64,000 nucleotides of DNA, from positions 1-64,000 of the forward strand of contig NZ_JAHUTS010000023.1 in assembly GCF_019209835.1 (NCBI RefSeq), read 5' to 3'. The position numbers and the translations under genes were made by a program. Numbering within the stretch: position 1 is the first letter of the stretch; the number at the start of each line of letters is the position of its first letter. The stretch is from Enterovibrio paralichthyis (GTDB lineage Bacteria > Pseudomonadota > Gammaproteobacteria > Enterobacterales > Vibrionaceae). The notes beneath the pieces are model-generated. The model was not told where the DNA came from, made no database searches, and worked only from the letters and a program-made list of their open reading frames with translations. Shown one piece after another: positions 25,069 to 34,497 of the stretch.

Positions 25069-25744
25069 GACTACTCCAGTGATCAGGGCCAGTAACGTGT
25101 CAAAAACCGTGAGGACAAATGCACAGTCTCTGACCATTCTGCAGGATGTTTCCCTTCAGGTCGAGCAAGGGGAAAGTATTGCTTTGGTTGGGGTTTCCGG
25201 CGCAGGCAAATCAACACTCATGACTTTACTTGCGGGTCTGGACACCCCAAGCGTGGGGGAAATCGAATTGCTGGGCAAACCGCTTAGTCAGTTGGATGAC
25301 GATGCGCGCGCTGCGCTCAGGGCTGAATCTATCGGTTTTGTGTTCCAAAGTTTCCTGCTGGTGCCATCGCTCACGGCGCTGGAAAACGTATTGCTGCCTT
25401 GCACCATCCGTGGTGATGATGAAGACGAAGAAAGGGCAATGTCCCTGCTGGCATCCGTTGGCCTTAAAGGGCGTGAAACCCATTTGCCGTCGCAGCTTTC
25501 CGGTGGTGAACAGCAGCGTGTTGCCATTGCCCGCGCCTTTATGACCAAACCCCGCGTGCTGTTTGCGGATGAGCCGACCGGCAACCTAGACCAACACACC
25601 GCGGCGACCATTATTGATCTGCTGTTTGCCCTCAACCGCGACCATGGGACGACGCTGATCCTTGTTACCCATGACCCAGCGCTGGCTGAGCGCTGTCACC
25701 GTACCTTGCATCTCAATGCGGGCGAATTGATGGGGGCAGCATGA
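25067..25744 (+). CDS. ybbA: ABC transporter ATP-binding protein YbbA
   Basis: A 225-residue ATPase of the LolD/MacB type: Walker A GVSGAGKST at about residues 42-50, signature LSGGEQQRVAIARA, Walker B VLFADEPTGNLD, and a switch His in VTHD. The start at 25067 (MTTPVIRAS), preceded by AAAGGA, is preferred to the ATG at 25058. The stop overlaps the permease gene ybbP. YbbAP acts with TesA in E. coli by proximity, and the transported substrate is not firmly known. Confidence 0.93.
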   Translation: MTTPVIRASNVSKTVRTNAQSLTILQDVSLQVEQGESIALVGVSGAGKSTLMTLLAGLDTPSVGEIELLGKPLSQLDDDARAALRAESIGFVFQSFLLVPSLTALENVLLPCTIRGDDEDEERAMSLLASVGLKGRETHLPSQLSGGEQQRVAIARAFMTKPRVLFADEPTGNLDQHTAATIIDLLFALNRDHGTTLILVTHDPALAERCHRTLHLNAGELMGAA

Positions 25745-28161
25745 AGAACAACCTGACCTGGCGCTGGGCGTGGCGCGAACTCACCCATGGACAGCTCTGG
25801 CCGGTTGTCGCAGCGCTGGCACTCATTATTGCCTGTGTGTTTGCGCTTTCTGCGCTGGCGGGGCGGATTGAATCTGTGCTGACCCAGCAGGGGCGTTCAA
25901 TGCTCGCAGCGGATATGGTGCTGCGCAGCAACCAGCCAGTGAGCCCTGATACGGTCAGCGCTTTAAGCCGTGATGGCGTGGAAAGCTCCAGCCAGACCCG
26001 CTTTGGCACCATGGCATTTAGCGAAAACGACATGCAGCTTATCAGCGTGAAGGCGGTGGAAAGCAACTACCCATTGCGTGGAGTGCTTGAACTGCAGAAT
26101 GCGCAAGGCATTCAGAGTCAGGTCAAACCGGGTGAGCTTTGGCTGGAGGAGCGCCTATTTTCACTGCTCAACGTTAAACCGGGCGATAAGGTGGACGTGG
26201 GTGATCTGACCCTGACAGTCAGCGGAAAAATTGTCTCTGAGCCTGAGCTTTCCTTCAACCCGTTCAGCCAGATGCCAGCTGCCATGATGCACCTGAGTGA
26301 TGTGGAGGCGGCGGGTGTGGTGCGCCCCGGCAGCCGGGTCAGCTACCGCTATTTCTTCCGTGGTGATGATGATGCTTTGGCGGCGGTTAAAGACACCTAT
26401 TCGCTGCAAGAAGGCCAACGTTGGATTGATGAAAACACTGGGGATCGCACCGGCGATATACTGGAGCGCAGCCGCGGTTATCTGTCTCTCACTGTGGTGC
26501 TTGTGATCATTATGGCGGCGGCAACCCTGCTGCTGACCTGTCAGCATTATGTCGACAGCCGCACCCAGACCCTGGCAATGGTGAAAAGCCTCGGCGCACA
26601 GCGAAGCTGGGTTCGCCGCTGGCTTGGCCGACAGCTTGTTATGTTGATGCTGATGGCGACAGCGTTGGGGCTGGGCTTTGGCTTTATGCTCGAATACCTG
26701 TTGCGTCTGCCGCTCGGCGATGTCCTGCCTTCTCCTTTGCCGGGCTACGGTCTGTTGCCTTGGTTGCTTGGGCCAATCGTTGCTTTGCTGGTTGCCCTGC
26801 CTGCACTTGGCATTCCACTTATCCGCCTGATTGAAGCGCCTGCCATGAGCGTGCTTCAGGAGCAGACCTCTGTGAAGGCGCGGAAAAATCCATGGAGCTG
26901 GCTGCTGGCGGCTGTGCCTGTGCTGGCCTTGATCGCCTGGTCCTACGATAACCGTTTGCTTTGGTTGGTATTGGCTGCGCTGGTGGTGATGCTGAGCCTG
27001 TTGGCGGCGATTGGGGTGATGGTGCTGCGCTTTGCACAAAAACGGGTTCGCCATCCAGCCTTTAAACTGGCGTTGAGCCGCATTACGCGAAACCCGGCAG
27101 CCAGCGGAGCCCAACTTGGTGCGCTCGCCACTTCGTTCATGTTGCTCACTATTATCTGGCTTTTGCGCACCGATCTGTTGGAGGACTGGCAGCAAACCCT
27201 GCCGCCGGACGCGCCGAATGTGTTTGCGCTTAATATCGCCAAAAGTGAGCTAGATGATTATGTCGGGCGACTGGACACCAATAGCCTTGAACGCTCGGAG
27301 GCCTACCCGATTGTGCGGGGACGTCTGGTGGCAAGCAACGGTGAGCACTACGCCGAGTTGACGCCGGACAGGCAAGAGCGCGACGAAGCGCTGCGCCGTG
27401 AGCTGAACTTTACCTGGCGCGATAGCCTGCCAAGCCATAATGATTTGATCGCGGGGCAATGGCCGACGGAAGGGGGCGTGTCGGTGGAATCTGGCATTGC
27501 CGACAGACTGGGATTGAAGCTCGGGGATGTGCTGACCTTTTCGGTCAACAGCCAGGAGTTTGATGCGACGGTCAATTCCATCCGGGATGTGGAATGGCGA
27601 AATATGAAGCCTAATTTCTACTTCATCTTCGACCCAGCGCTGGTGGAAAACCTACCAGCAAACTGGTTGGTGAGTTTCAGGCTGGAAGATGGGCAAAGCG
27701 AGATCCTTAACCAGCTGGGGCGGGATTTCCAGACCGTCACCTTGCTTGACCTTCGCACCATGAGTGGCCGCATTCAGGTGATCCTGCGCCAGGTGAGTTT
27801 GTCTTTATCTGTACTGGCGGGGCTGGCCGTTGTCAGTGGCCTGTTGCTTCTGCTGACTCTGCTGCGGATTACCCTGGCAGAAAGGCAGCGGGAAATCATG
27901 CTCTACCGGACGCTGGGCGCAAGCAAAAAACGCATCAACACCACGCTGTGGGCGGAATACGGCATCATGGCGCTGGTCTCGGGCTGTATGGCGGTGGGCG
28001 GTGCTGAGCTTGCGATGGCGGGGCTGCTGAAGTGGGGCGTTGAATTGCCGGTGCGGATCCATCCTGAAGTCTGGCTCAGCCTGCCAACACTGGCTGTCGG
28101 GCTGGTGTTCGTGACGGTTGCCTGGATGCTGCGGGGATTGCTGGAGCCGCTGAAACGCTGA
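25741..28161 (+). CDS. ybbP: ABC transporter permease YbbP (FtsX-like)
   Basis: An 806-residue permease with about ten transmembrane segments in the double FtsX arrangement: an N-terminal helix, a periplasmic region, a bundle at about 240-430 with a long insert, and a last bundle at about 680-800. It pairs with YbbA, overlapping it by four bases (ATGA). The family suggests lipid-related export or extraction rather than import, as in LolCDE and MacB. A terminator follows at 28185. Confidence 0.92.
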   Translation: MKNNLTWRWAWRELTHGQLWPVVAALALIIACVFALSALAGRIESVLTQQGRSMLAADMVLRSNQPVSPDTVSALSRDGVESSSQTRFGTMAFSENDMQLISVKAVESNYPLRGVLELQNAQGIQSQVKPGELWLEERLFSLLNVKPGDKVDVGDLTLTVSGKIVSEPELSFNPFSQMPAAMMHLSDVEAAGVVRPGSRVSYRYFFRGDDDALAAVKDTYSLQEGQRWIDENTGDRTGDILERSRGYLSLTVVLVIIMAAATLLLTCQHYVDSRTQTLAMVKSLGAQRSWVRRWLGRQLVMLMLMATALGLGFGFMLEYLLRLPLGDVLPSPLPGYGLLPWLLGPIVALLVALPALGIPLIRLIEAPAMSVLQEQTSVKARKNPWSWLLAAVPVLALIAWSYDNRLLWLVLAALVVMLSLLAAIGVMVLRFAQKRVRHPAFKLALSRITRNPAASGAQLGALATSFMLLTIIWLLRTDLLEDWQQTLPPDAPNVFALNIAKSELDDYVGRLDTNSLERSEAYPIVRGRLVASNGEHYAELTPDRQERDEALRRELNFTWRDSLPSHNDLIAGQWPTEGGVSVESGIADRLGLKLGDVLTFSVNSQEFDATVNSIRDVEWRNMKPNFYFIFDPALVENLPANWLVSFRLEDGQSEILNQLGRDFQTVTLLDLRTMSGRIQVILRQVSLSLSVLAGLAVVSGLLLLLTLLRITLAERQREIMLYRTLGASKKRINTTLWAEYGIMALVSGCMAVGGAELAMAGLLKWGVELPVRIHPEVWLSLPTLAVGLVFVTVAWMLRGLLEPLKR

Positions 28162-28184
28162 TTTCCCGCGATGACAGAAACGAC

Positions 28185-28213
28185 AAGGCCAGCCGAAAAC
28201 GGCTGGCCTTTTT
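28185..28213 (+). terminator. Rho-independent terminator after ybbP
   Basis: AAGGCCAGCCG / CGGCTGGCCTT with an AAAA loop, then TTTTT. It lies between the ybbP stop and the convergent DUF1501 gene. Confidence 0.9.
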
Positions 28214-28219
28214 GTTGCT

Positions 28220-29554
28220 TTAACCGTTTCGGGTGAGGTCGAGCGGCGCAAAATTGGCGTGATTCGGGAAGGTCTCACGGATTGTTGCGTCAGACGCGCC
28301 CAACCAACGGGCGAGCGCAATATACACCTGATCAGCAGCGATGGTCGGCAGCAAGCGGCCGCGTTCAACAGCATCCGGCCCTTCCGGTCGGTAGTCAGGC
28401 CAGGTGCCGATAAACGCAGAGCCATCGATTGCCCCACCCATCACAATTTGGTGTCCGCCCCAGCCATGGTCTGTGCCTGTGCCGTTCGCCGGAATGCGGC
28501 GGCCAAAGTCGGAGTGGGTAACAGTGATGACATTGTCGTGCAGTCCCAAGAGTTTGAGGTGAGCATTGAAGGCCGCCATGGCATCACTCAATTCCGCGTA
28601 CTTCTCATTCAGGGCACGGTTTTGATCAGCGTGGGTATCAAAACCGCCAAGTTGCAGAAAGAATATCTGCGTGCCCTGATTCAGCTCTGTGCTTTTGCGG
28701 ATCAAGCGCGACGTCATGCGAAACTGGGTACCAAGCCCCGTGTCCGGATAGAGCGGCATATCGTCTTCATCGGCAATGCTGTCAATCACGTCCATCAAGG
28801 TGTTTGCAACGTGAATAGAATCCTTGCCGACGGACGCCAGTGTTTGGTCAAAAGCGTCGCCATCCACCTCAGCAAAGTAGTCATCCAGCGCAGTAACAGT
28901 GTTGGCATTGGCATTCAGCTCGGTGATCTTTTTGCCCCGGATAATGTTCTGATTCAGCGTGTTTGCGCGCAGAAGCTGGGTTTCACCGGCATGGCTGTAT
29001 AGCGGAGCAAGGTTGGTACCTGACAGATCCTGGTGCAGCACATCCATCAAACGTCCTGCCCAGCCCGTTGTCAGGCTGTAACCCACAGCGCCTTTTTCCC
29101 ACTCGTTCTTTTGCGAGTTGTGGGAAAACAGAAATGGCGGTAACCGATAGCCCTGGGTTTCTGCTTCTTCCTTGGTCAGCGGTTCGCGAAGGATGCCGCT
29201 GTTGACGATGACACTGGCTTCCCGATTGGCAAAAACCTCGGCCAATTTGGTCATTTTCGGGTGCAGGCCGAGCGAAACCTCGAGATTGTCCCGGCAGCGT
29301 CCCGTTGCCGGAACAGGCAACAACTGTTCTTTAGCCAACGCAAGATCAGGGCGCACATCAAAATAGGTTTGGTAGTGCGTTTCGCTGGTGGGAACCACCA
29401 TATTGGCGGCGTCATTCCCACCATCCAGCAGCACGCAAACCAGCGCTTTGCTGGCTCCTGTTGAGCCTGCAAAGCCCAGCGGCGCAGTCAGCACGGAAGG
29501 TGCAGCGACAGAAAGCACAGTGATGTTCTTTAGAAAGTCACGACGGGTAACCAT
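28220..29554 (-). CDS. DUF1501 protein with Tat signal
   Basis: The 444-residue protein begins with a twin-arginine signal (TRRDFLKNITVLSVAAPSVL) and belongs to the DUF1501 group of the alkaline-phosphatase-like superfamily, as judged from VCVLLDGGNDAANMVVP, FFLQLGGFDTHADQ and VTHSDFGRR. Such proteins are usually exported and encoded next to a DUF1800 partner, as here with a two-base gap. Enzymatic activity is not established. Tat export suggests a folded or cofactor-bearing protein. Confidence 0.88.
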   Translation of the reverse strand: MVTRRDFLKNITVLSVAAPSVLTAPLGFAGSTGASKALVCVLLDGGNDAANMVVPTSETHYQTYFDVRPDLALAKEQLLPVPATGRCRDNLEVSLGLHPKMTKLAEVFANREASVIVNSGILREPLTKEEAETQGYRLPPFLFSHNSQKNEWEKGAVGYSLTTGWAGRLMDVLHQDLSGTNLAPLYSHAGETQLLRANTLNQNIIRGKKITELNANANTVTALDDYFAEVDGDAFDQTLASVGKDSIHVANTLMDVIDSIADEDDMPLYPDTGLGTQFRMTSRLIRKSTELNQGTQIFFLQLGGFDTHADQNRALNEKYAELSDAMAAFNAHLKLLGLHDNVITVTHSDFGRRIPANGTGTDHGWGGHQIVMGGAIDGSAFIGTWPDYRPEGPDAVERGRLLPTIAADQVYIALARWLGASDATIRETFPNHANFAPLDLTRNG

Positions 29555-29556
29555 AT

Positions 29557-31284
29557 CTACCTCTGGATCAAAAATTCGGGACTAGTCACCACCAGGGTGA
29601 GCGCAATGGCCGCTTTGTTCTGGTAAATCCGCTCTGAAGCAATGGCATTCATCATGGCGACACGGAGCGTATTGCTCATTGCTCCATCAAGAAAGCGTGC
29701 ATTGATAAGATCAGGCAGGGCATTCTCATCCGCTGACTGTGCAGCAGTGAAATAGGCTGACAGATCCAGATAGATAGCGTTGTCACAGCGAACGGTATCC
29801 GGTTTGTACACCCTTGAAAAACGCGGACGCAGCGCATTCTGGTAACTGATAAATCCGGCCCATGGCATGATTTCAAATTCAGGTGCCTTCAGCCCGCTGT
29901 CGGAAAGCGGCCCGCTGGGGCTGAATTCCGGTGAATAAAAGTTAAATACGGATGTGGCTGCCAGTGGTCCCTGTGCAATGGAATGGAAAATTTCATTGGT
30001 ATCAAGGGGAAGGGCATCCTTACCGCCATAGGTTTTCGCGTTGAGGATCCGGAACACTTCGGCGACAGCCAGGATTGGCTCTTTGAGTTTGGCTACCGGG
30101 TAGCGCTCAGGATTGCTTGAACCGTTTAGAGCCTCGTCATCCAGCCAAATTGCCGCGAACACACTTTCCATGTCGCCACGAATTCCCTGCCCGTTATCGT
30201 TAAACGCCTGGGCAACACGCTCGATGTAAGCCGGAGAAGGGTTTGACGTCACCAGACGCTGGATCAGGTGGCGCGCGACAAACGGCCCGGTGTTCGGGTG
30301 CTCGAAAAGAATATCCAACACATCCTGCACATCTTTCAGCGGTGTTTGACCGGCAGGGAGCGTATGGCCGAAAACGGTTTTTTCGCCATCATCGTGCCAG
30401 CTTCCCCATTTGTCAGAGCCCGGCATCATAGGCTGGATCAATCCTTTTCCATCCACCGGGCGGTTGGTTTCAGGGTCGATAACGCGGTCGGAATAGGTCC
30501 AGCCACTGAATGCCCGCGCAATTTCTTCGACATCACCCTGAGTGTAGGTTTGGATTTTATTGCCCTGGCTGTCCAGCTTGGGCGTGCCATCTGTGTTCAG
30601 CTCGTACAAACCGATGGTAAAGAGCTGCATCACCTCCCGCGCATAGTTTTCATCCGGATACGTGCCGCGTTTAGGGTTGTGCTTTTTGCTGTTCACCATG
30701 CTGAGGTAACTGCCCATGGCCGGGCTGAGCGTGACGGCTTCAAGCAGGTCGCGGTAATTGCCGAAAGCATGTTGTTGCAGGATATCGTAATACGCAGCAA
30801 GGCTTTGTGGGTAACGGCCGATATAGGCAAAGCGGCGGCTGACAACCAGGATCTGGCTCAGGGCGAACGCTGCGCGCTGGCGAAGCTGGTCTTGTCCATA
30901 CAGCATCTGATCCCACCAGATTCCGTCACGGGCGGTGGTTGAATTGGGGCGGACAAACCAGCAGTTGGATGGCGGTGCCATCGACTCGATCGTTGGCAGG
31001 GCGGCCTCAAGCATCTTACGTTGAGAGGTAACGGGCAGGTTGAACTGCTGCTCCATCCAGTTGATGTACCCCATCCGGTTGAGATCTGCTGAAAGCGAGG
31101 CTGAGTTGCCTGCCGTCGCGCGTTCAATAAAGCTGTGTTGTTGCTGCTCAGAAAGGTAGGCAGGCGCGTTGTCCGGCAACCATGATGGCAGGTTTGGTAC
31201 CGTTACGGACGGGATTTCGCTTTTACCGTTGCAACCCAGTAAAAGTGGGAGCATTAAGGTGGCCAGCAGGGGGATTTTGTTCAT
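29557..31284 (-). CDS. DUF1800 lipoprotein
   Basis: The 575-residue protein has a lipoprotein signal with lipobox LLGC (Cys18) and the DUF1800 domain, seen in FIERATAGNSASLSADLNRMG, MLEAALP, NYAREVMQLFTIGLYELN and GPFVARHLIQRLVTSNPSP. DUF1800 proteins are large, helical and of unknown function, and pair with DUF1501 proteins. It is the first gene of the pair. The 220 bases upstream show no clear terminator or gene. Confidence 0.88.
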   Translation of the reverse strand: MNKIPLLATLMLPLLLGCNGKSEIPSVTVPNLPSWLPDNAPAYLSEQQQHSFIERATAGNSASLSADLNRMGYINWMEQQFNLPVTSQRKMLEAALPTIESMAPPSNCWFVRPNSTTARDGIWWDQMLYGQDQLRQRAAFALSQILVVSRRFAYIGRYPQSLAAYYDILQQHAFGNYRDLLEAVTLSPAMGSYLSMVNSKKHNPKRGTYPDENYAREVMQLFTIGLYELNTDGTPKLDSQGNKIQTYTQGDVEEIARAFSGWTYSDRVIDPETNRPVDGKGLIQPMMPGSDKWGSWHDDGEKTVFGHTLPAGQTPLKDVQDVLDILFEHPNTGPFVARHLIQRLVTSNPSPAYIERVAQAFNDNGQGIRGDMESVFAAIWLDDEALNGSSNPERYPVAKLKEPILAVAEVFRILNAKTYGGKDALPLDTNEIFHSIAQGPLAATSVFNFYSPEFSPSGPLSDSGLKAPEFEIMPWAGFISYQNALRPRFSRVYKPDTVRCDNAIYLDLSAYFTAAQSADENALPDLINARFLDGAMSNTLRVAMMNAIASERIYQNKAAIALTLVVTSPEFLIQR

Positions 31285-31505
31285 TCTTTCTCTCGGTGTA
31301 TTGAGGTGCGGGGAATCTAGGCAGGGCTGTTAAATTGGTCAAGAAGAAAGGGAAATATTACGCACTAATGTCATATTTGTGAGATGTCGTTGAGGAATTT
31401 TAACCACTTCCGCTGCGGGACAGCGGCAAGGAAAAAGACAGCGTGAAAGGGAGCGGATGAAAGCGCAGGGCTGGCTTGCTCTGCGCTCGTTATCAGGGAA
31501 GGCTT

Positions 31506-32399
31506 TTATTGCAGCAGGTTGTCTAACGCTGGCGATAAATCGGGATATTCAAACCCGTACCCGCTGTTTTCCAGTGCCCGCGGCACAGCGCGCTGGCTGT
31601 CGAACAATAACTGGCCGGCTTCACCCAGCATCAATGAAATGACGAATTTCGGGGTGAACAGGAAGTGGGGACGGTGCAGGGACTTTGCCAGTGACTGGCT
31701 GAAGACTTTGTTGGTGACCGGCGTTGGCGCTGTGAGGTTAAACGGCCCACGCGCGTCGGCATGGTTGAGTAAGTGAATGATGCCACCCACCATGTCATCA
31801 ATATGGATCCAGGGGAAATATTGGTGTCCATCGCCAATCGGCCCGCCCAGTCCGAACTGGTAAGGCAGCAGCATTTTCTTCAATGCCCCGCCTTTTTTAC
31901 TCAGTACGATGCCGGTACGCAGTAGGCATACCCGGGTTAAATCAGAATCAGCCCTCATGGCAATTTTTTCCCAGTTTGCGCAGACGGAGTGGGCAAAGTC
32001 AGAAGCGTCCACCACCAGAGACTCATCAATGATCCTGTCACCCTGATCGCTGTAATACCCGACCGCTGAGCCGCTGATAAAGGTGTGGGGCGGGGTGTCT
32101 GCCGCCTGGATCAAATCCACCAGCTTTTGGGTGATCCCCCAACGGCTGGAGCAGATGATGCCCTTTTGGTTTTCCGTCCAGCGTTGATCCACGATGGGTT
32201 CCCCAGCGAGGTTTATCACCGCATCAATATGGTTCATGCCACCCAGCTGGCTGAGGTGGTTAATCAGGTGGACTTTTTCAGGTAAAACGCGGCTGGCTTT
32301 CTCCGGCGAGCGCGTCAACACGGTGATCTCGTGGGAAGCGAGCCGGGGGATCAATGCCCGGCCGATCAGTCCGGTGCCGCCGGTGATAAGGATATGCAT
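31506..32399 (-). CDS. TIGR01777/YfcH-family NAD(P)-binding epimerase-like protein
   Basis: The 297-residue protein opens with the Rossmann motif ITGGTGLIGRALIPRL and continues with VINLAGEPI and SGSAVGYYSDQG, followed by the family's C-terminal region (PKFVISLMLGEAGQLL). It is the extended SDR subfamily TIGR01777 (E. coli YfcH), whose reaction is unknown. It is a single gene, divergent from the DUF1538 operon. Confidence 0.9.
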   Translation of the reverse strand: MHILITGGTGLIGRALIPRLASHEITVLTRSPEKASRVLPEKVHLINHLSQLGGMNHIDAVINLAGEPIVDQRWTENQKGIICSSRWGITQKLVDLIQAADTPPHTFISGSAVGYYSDQGDRIIDESLVVDASDFAHSVCANWEKIAMRADSDLTRVCLLRTGIVLSKKGGALKKMLLPYQFGLGGPIGDGHQYFPWIHIDDMVGGIIHLLNHADARGPFNLTAPTPVTNKVFSQSLAKSLHRPHFLFTPKFVISLMLGEAGQLLFDSQRAVPRALENSGYGFEYPDLSPALDNLLQ

Positions 32400-32610
32400 G
32401 TGACAGTGCCCCTCAAGTGGTTATTAGAACCAGTATGCATTCAATTGGTTAATTGATCAGCCAGACAATGATCTTAATGCCGAAAATCGTGAGTCCCCTG
32501 TTAGCTGTATCACCCTATTGATATTGTGGATTGGAAATTTCGCTGACCTTGGCCCAGTTTTAAAGACACAAATGTACTTTTCGCCTTAGTTTTGTTTTTT
32601 CGGAGTATCA

Positions 32611-33345
32611 GTGAAGGGATTGGCTGCATTACTCACTGCGATGTTAGGCAGCCTGAAAGACTTGCTGCCCATCATCCTTGTCATCGGTTTTTTCCAAATC
32701 ATCGTTTTGCAACAACCTCTGCCAGACTGGATATCGATCATGGTCGGTTTGGTGCTGGTGGTCGTAGGGCTGACTTTCTTTGTTTTTGGCCTGGAAATGG
32801 GTTTGTTCCCCATCGGTGAATCCATGGCTCACTCCCTGGCGCGAAAGGGCAGTGTGTTCTGGCTGATTGTCTTTGCTTTCCTGCTTGGCTTTGGCACCAC
32901 GATTGCAGAGCCTGCGCTAACTGCGGTTGCGGCGGAAGCAGCGCAAGTGGCGGCGGAGGGGGGCATGATAGGAATGACGCCAGAAGCGCAGTCGTCCTAT
33001 GCCAATGGCCTTCGGGTGACGGTGGCACTGTCTGTTGGGTTCGCCATTGTATTGGGAGTGCTCCGTATACTCAAAGGCTGGCCTATTCACCGCATCATCA
33101 TTGGCGGCTACATCCTGGTGGTGATTATGACCGCCTTTGCCCCGCGCTATATCATCGGGATCGCATACGACTCGGGGGGCGTGACAACATCCACGATCAC
33201 TGTGCCTCTCGTGACAGCTTTGGGGGTGGGGCTGGCGACGGTCATCAAAGGCAGAAATCCCATGGTTGATGGCTTCGGCCTGATTGCCTTTGCATCACTC
33301 TCACCCATGATATTTGTGATGGTTTACGGGATGGTGGTGACATGA
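32611..33345 (+). CDS. DUF1538 membrane protein A
   Basis: The 244-residue product has about seven hydrophobic segments and two signature stretches: GFGTTIAEPALTAVAAEA and AYDSGGVTTSTITVPLVTA, ending VDGFGLIAFASLSPMIFVMVYG. The GTG start at 32611 has CGGAG upstream. DUF1538 pairs have been reported to work as two-subunit cation/proton antiporters (UmpAB in Halomonas, from memory); the ion here is unknown. Its stop overlaps the next gene (ATGA), which encodes a paralogue. Confidence 0.82.
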   Translation: MKGLAALLTAMLGSLKDLLPIILVIGFFQIIVLQQPLPDWISIMVGLVLVVVGLTFFVFGLEMGLFPIGESMAHSLARKGSVFWLIVFAFLLGFGTTIAEPALTAVAAEAAQVAAEGGMIGMTPEAQSSYANGLRVTVALSVGFAIVLGVLRILKGWPIHRIIIGGYILVVIMTAFAPRYIIGIAYDSGGVTTSTITVPLVTALGVGLATVIKGRNPMVDGFGLIAFASLSPMIFVMVYGMVVT

Positions 33346-34130
33346 CAGTCCTGTTAGACCTCATTCCTACTTTCATTTCCACCCTGTTTTCCACTGTGGT
33401 GGATGTCATTCCCATTGTCTGCATTCTCTTCGGCTTCCAGCTCGCGGTGCTGCGAAAACCCATCGTGAATCTGAAGCGGATCATCTTTGGGTTTGTTTAC
33501 GTCATCCTTGGGTTATCGCTGTTCTTGATGGGGTTGGAACTGGCGCTGTTCCCCCTCGGCCAGTCCATGGCGGTGCAGCTCACCGCACCGGAATTTTTGT
33601 TTGGTGAGGGGATGAGCATGCCCCAAACCGTTACCTGGCAGCACTATTACTGGGTTTACCTGTTTGCTGCAGCCATTGGATTTAGTACCACGGTGGCAGA
33701 GCCTTCTCTGATTGCAGTGGCGATCAAAGCCTCGCAGGTTTCCGGTGGCGCGATTAGCGTGAATGGGCTGAGGTTTTCAGTCGCACTGGGTGTGGCGATG
33801 GGGATCTCGCTCGGTTGCTACCGCATCGTGGCGGGTGACCCCATTCACTTTTACATCATTGCCGGTTACATCGTGGTGGTGATCCAAACCTTCTATGCAC
33901 CTAAATTTATTGTGCCGCTGGCCTATGACTCCGGCGGCGTAACAACGTCAACCGTGACTGTACCCTTGGTGACGGCGTTGGGATTGGGACTGGCATCCAC
34001 CGTGCCGGGAAGGAGTCCACTGATAGACGGCTTTGGTCTTATTGCCTTTGCCAGCCTTTTTCCCATGATTACAGTAATGGGATATGCGCAGTTAACCGAG
34101 TGGGCCGCTAAACGCGGACGCGCTCAATAA
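33342..34130 (+). CDS. DUF1538 membrane protein B
   Basis: The 262-residue paralogue of the preceding protein repeats both signatures: GFSTTVAEPSLIAVAIKAS and AYDSGGVTTSTVTVPLVTA, then LIDGFGLIAFASLFPMI. It overlaps gene A by four bases. The two probably assemble into one transporter. The following P-II-like gene starts 16 bases after its stop. Confidence 0.82.
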   Translation: MTVLLDLIPTFISTLFSTVVDVIPIVCILFGFQLAVLRKPIVNLKRIIFGFVYVILGLSLFLMGLELALFPLGQSMAVQLTAPEFLFGEGMSMPQTVTWQHYYWVYLFAAAIGFSTTVAEPSLIAVAIKASQVSGGAISVNGLRFSVALGVAMGISLGCYRIVAGDPIHFYIIAGYIVVVIQTFYAPKFIVPLAYDSGGVTTSTVTVPLVTALGLGLASTVPGRSPLIDGFGLIAFASLFPMITVMGYAQLTEWAAKRGRAQ

Positions 34131-34146
34131 CCAAGAGGGATTAGCA

Positions 34147-34497
34147 ATGCGGTTCAAACTGATAGTGGCCTTCATTGAAGACTCCAAAACCGATGCGGTA
34201 CTGGATGCAGCGCGTGACGCGGGGGCAACAGGTGCGACGGTAATTAATAACGCGCGGGGCGAGGGGCTGACCAAACAGAAAACCTTTTTTGGCCTGACAC
34301 TGGATGTGCAGCGTGACGTCATGCTGTTTGTGGTGGAAGAGCACCTTGCCCGCAGTGTGCTGGAAACCATCAACGAGGTTGGCGAGTTTGATGCGACGTC
34401 CGGCAAGGGAATCGCTGTGCAACTGGATATTGAGGATGCCGTTGGGGTGGCACATCAGGTGCGCGAGTTAAGTAGCGTGATTGAGGAAGAACTATGA
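34147..34497 (+). CDS. P-II-like regulatory protein
   Basis: The 116-residue protein has the P-II fold pattern: RFKLIVAFIEDSKTDAVLDAARDAGATGATVIN, a T-loop-like region GEGLTKQKTFFGLTLDVQRDV, then VMLFVVEEHLARSVLETI. It lacks the Tyr of GlnB-type T-loops, so uridylylation is unlikely. P-II proteins bind ATP/ADP or other small ligands and bind membrane transporters through the T-loop. Placed after two membrane genes and before a CBS gene, it is probably the regulator of that transporter. Confidence 0.82.
   Translation: MRFKLIVAFIEDSKTDAVLDAARDAGATGATVINNARGEGLTKQKTFFGLTLDVQRDVMLFVVEEHLARSVLETINEVGEFDATSGKGIAVQLDIEDAVGVAHQVRELSSVIEEEL

Noticed and set aside
26161..27195. 344-codon minus-strand ORF
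   Set aside because: Antisense to ybbP; the Gln/His-rich translation reflects codon bias of the real gene.
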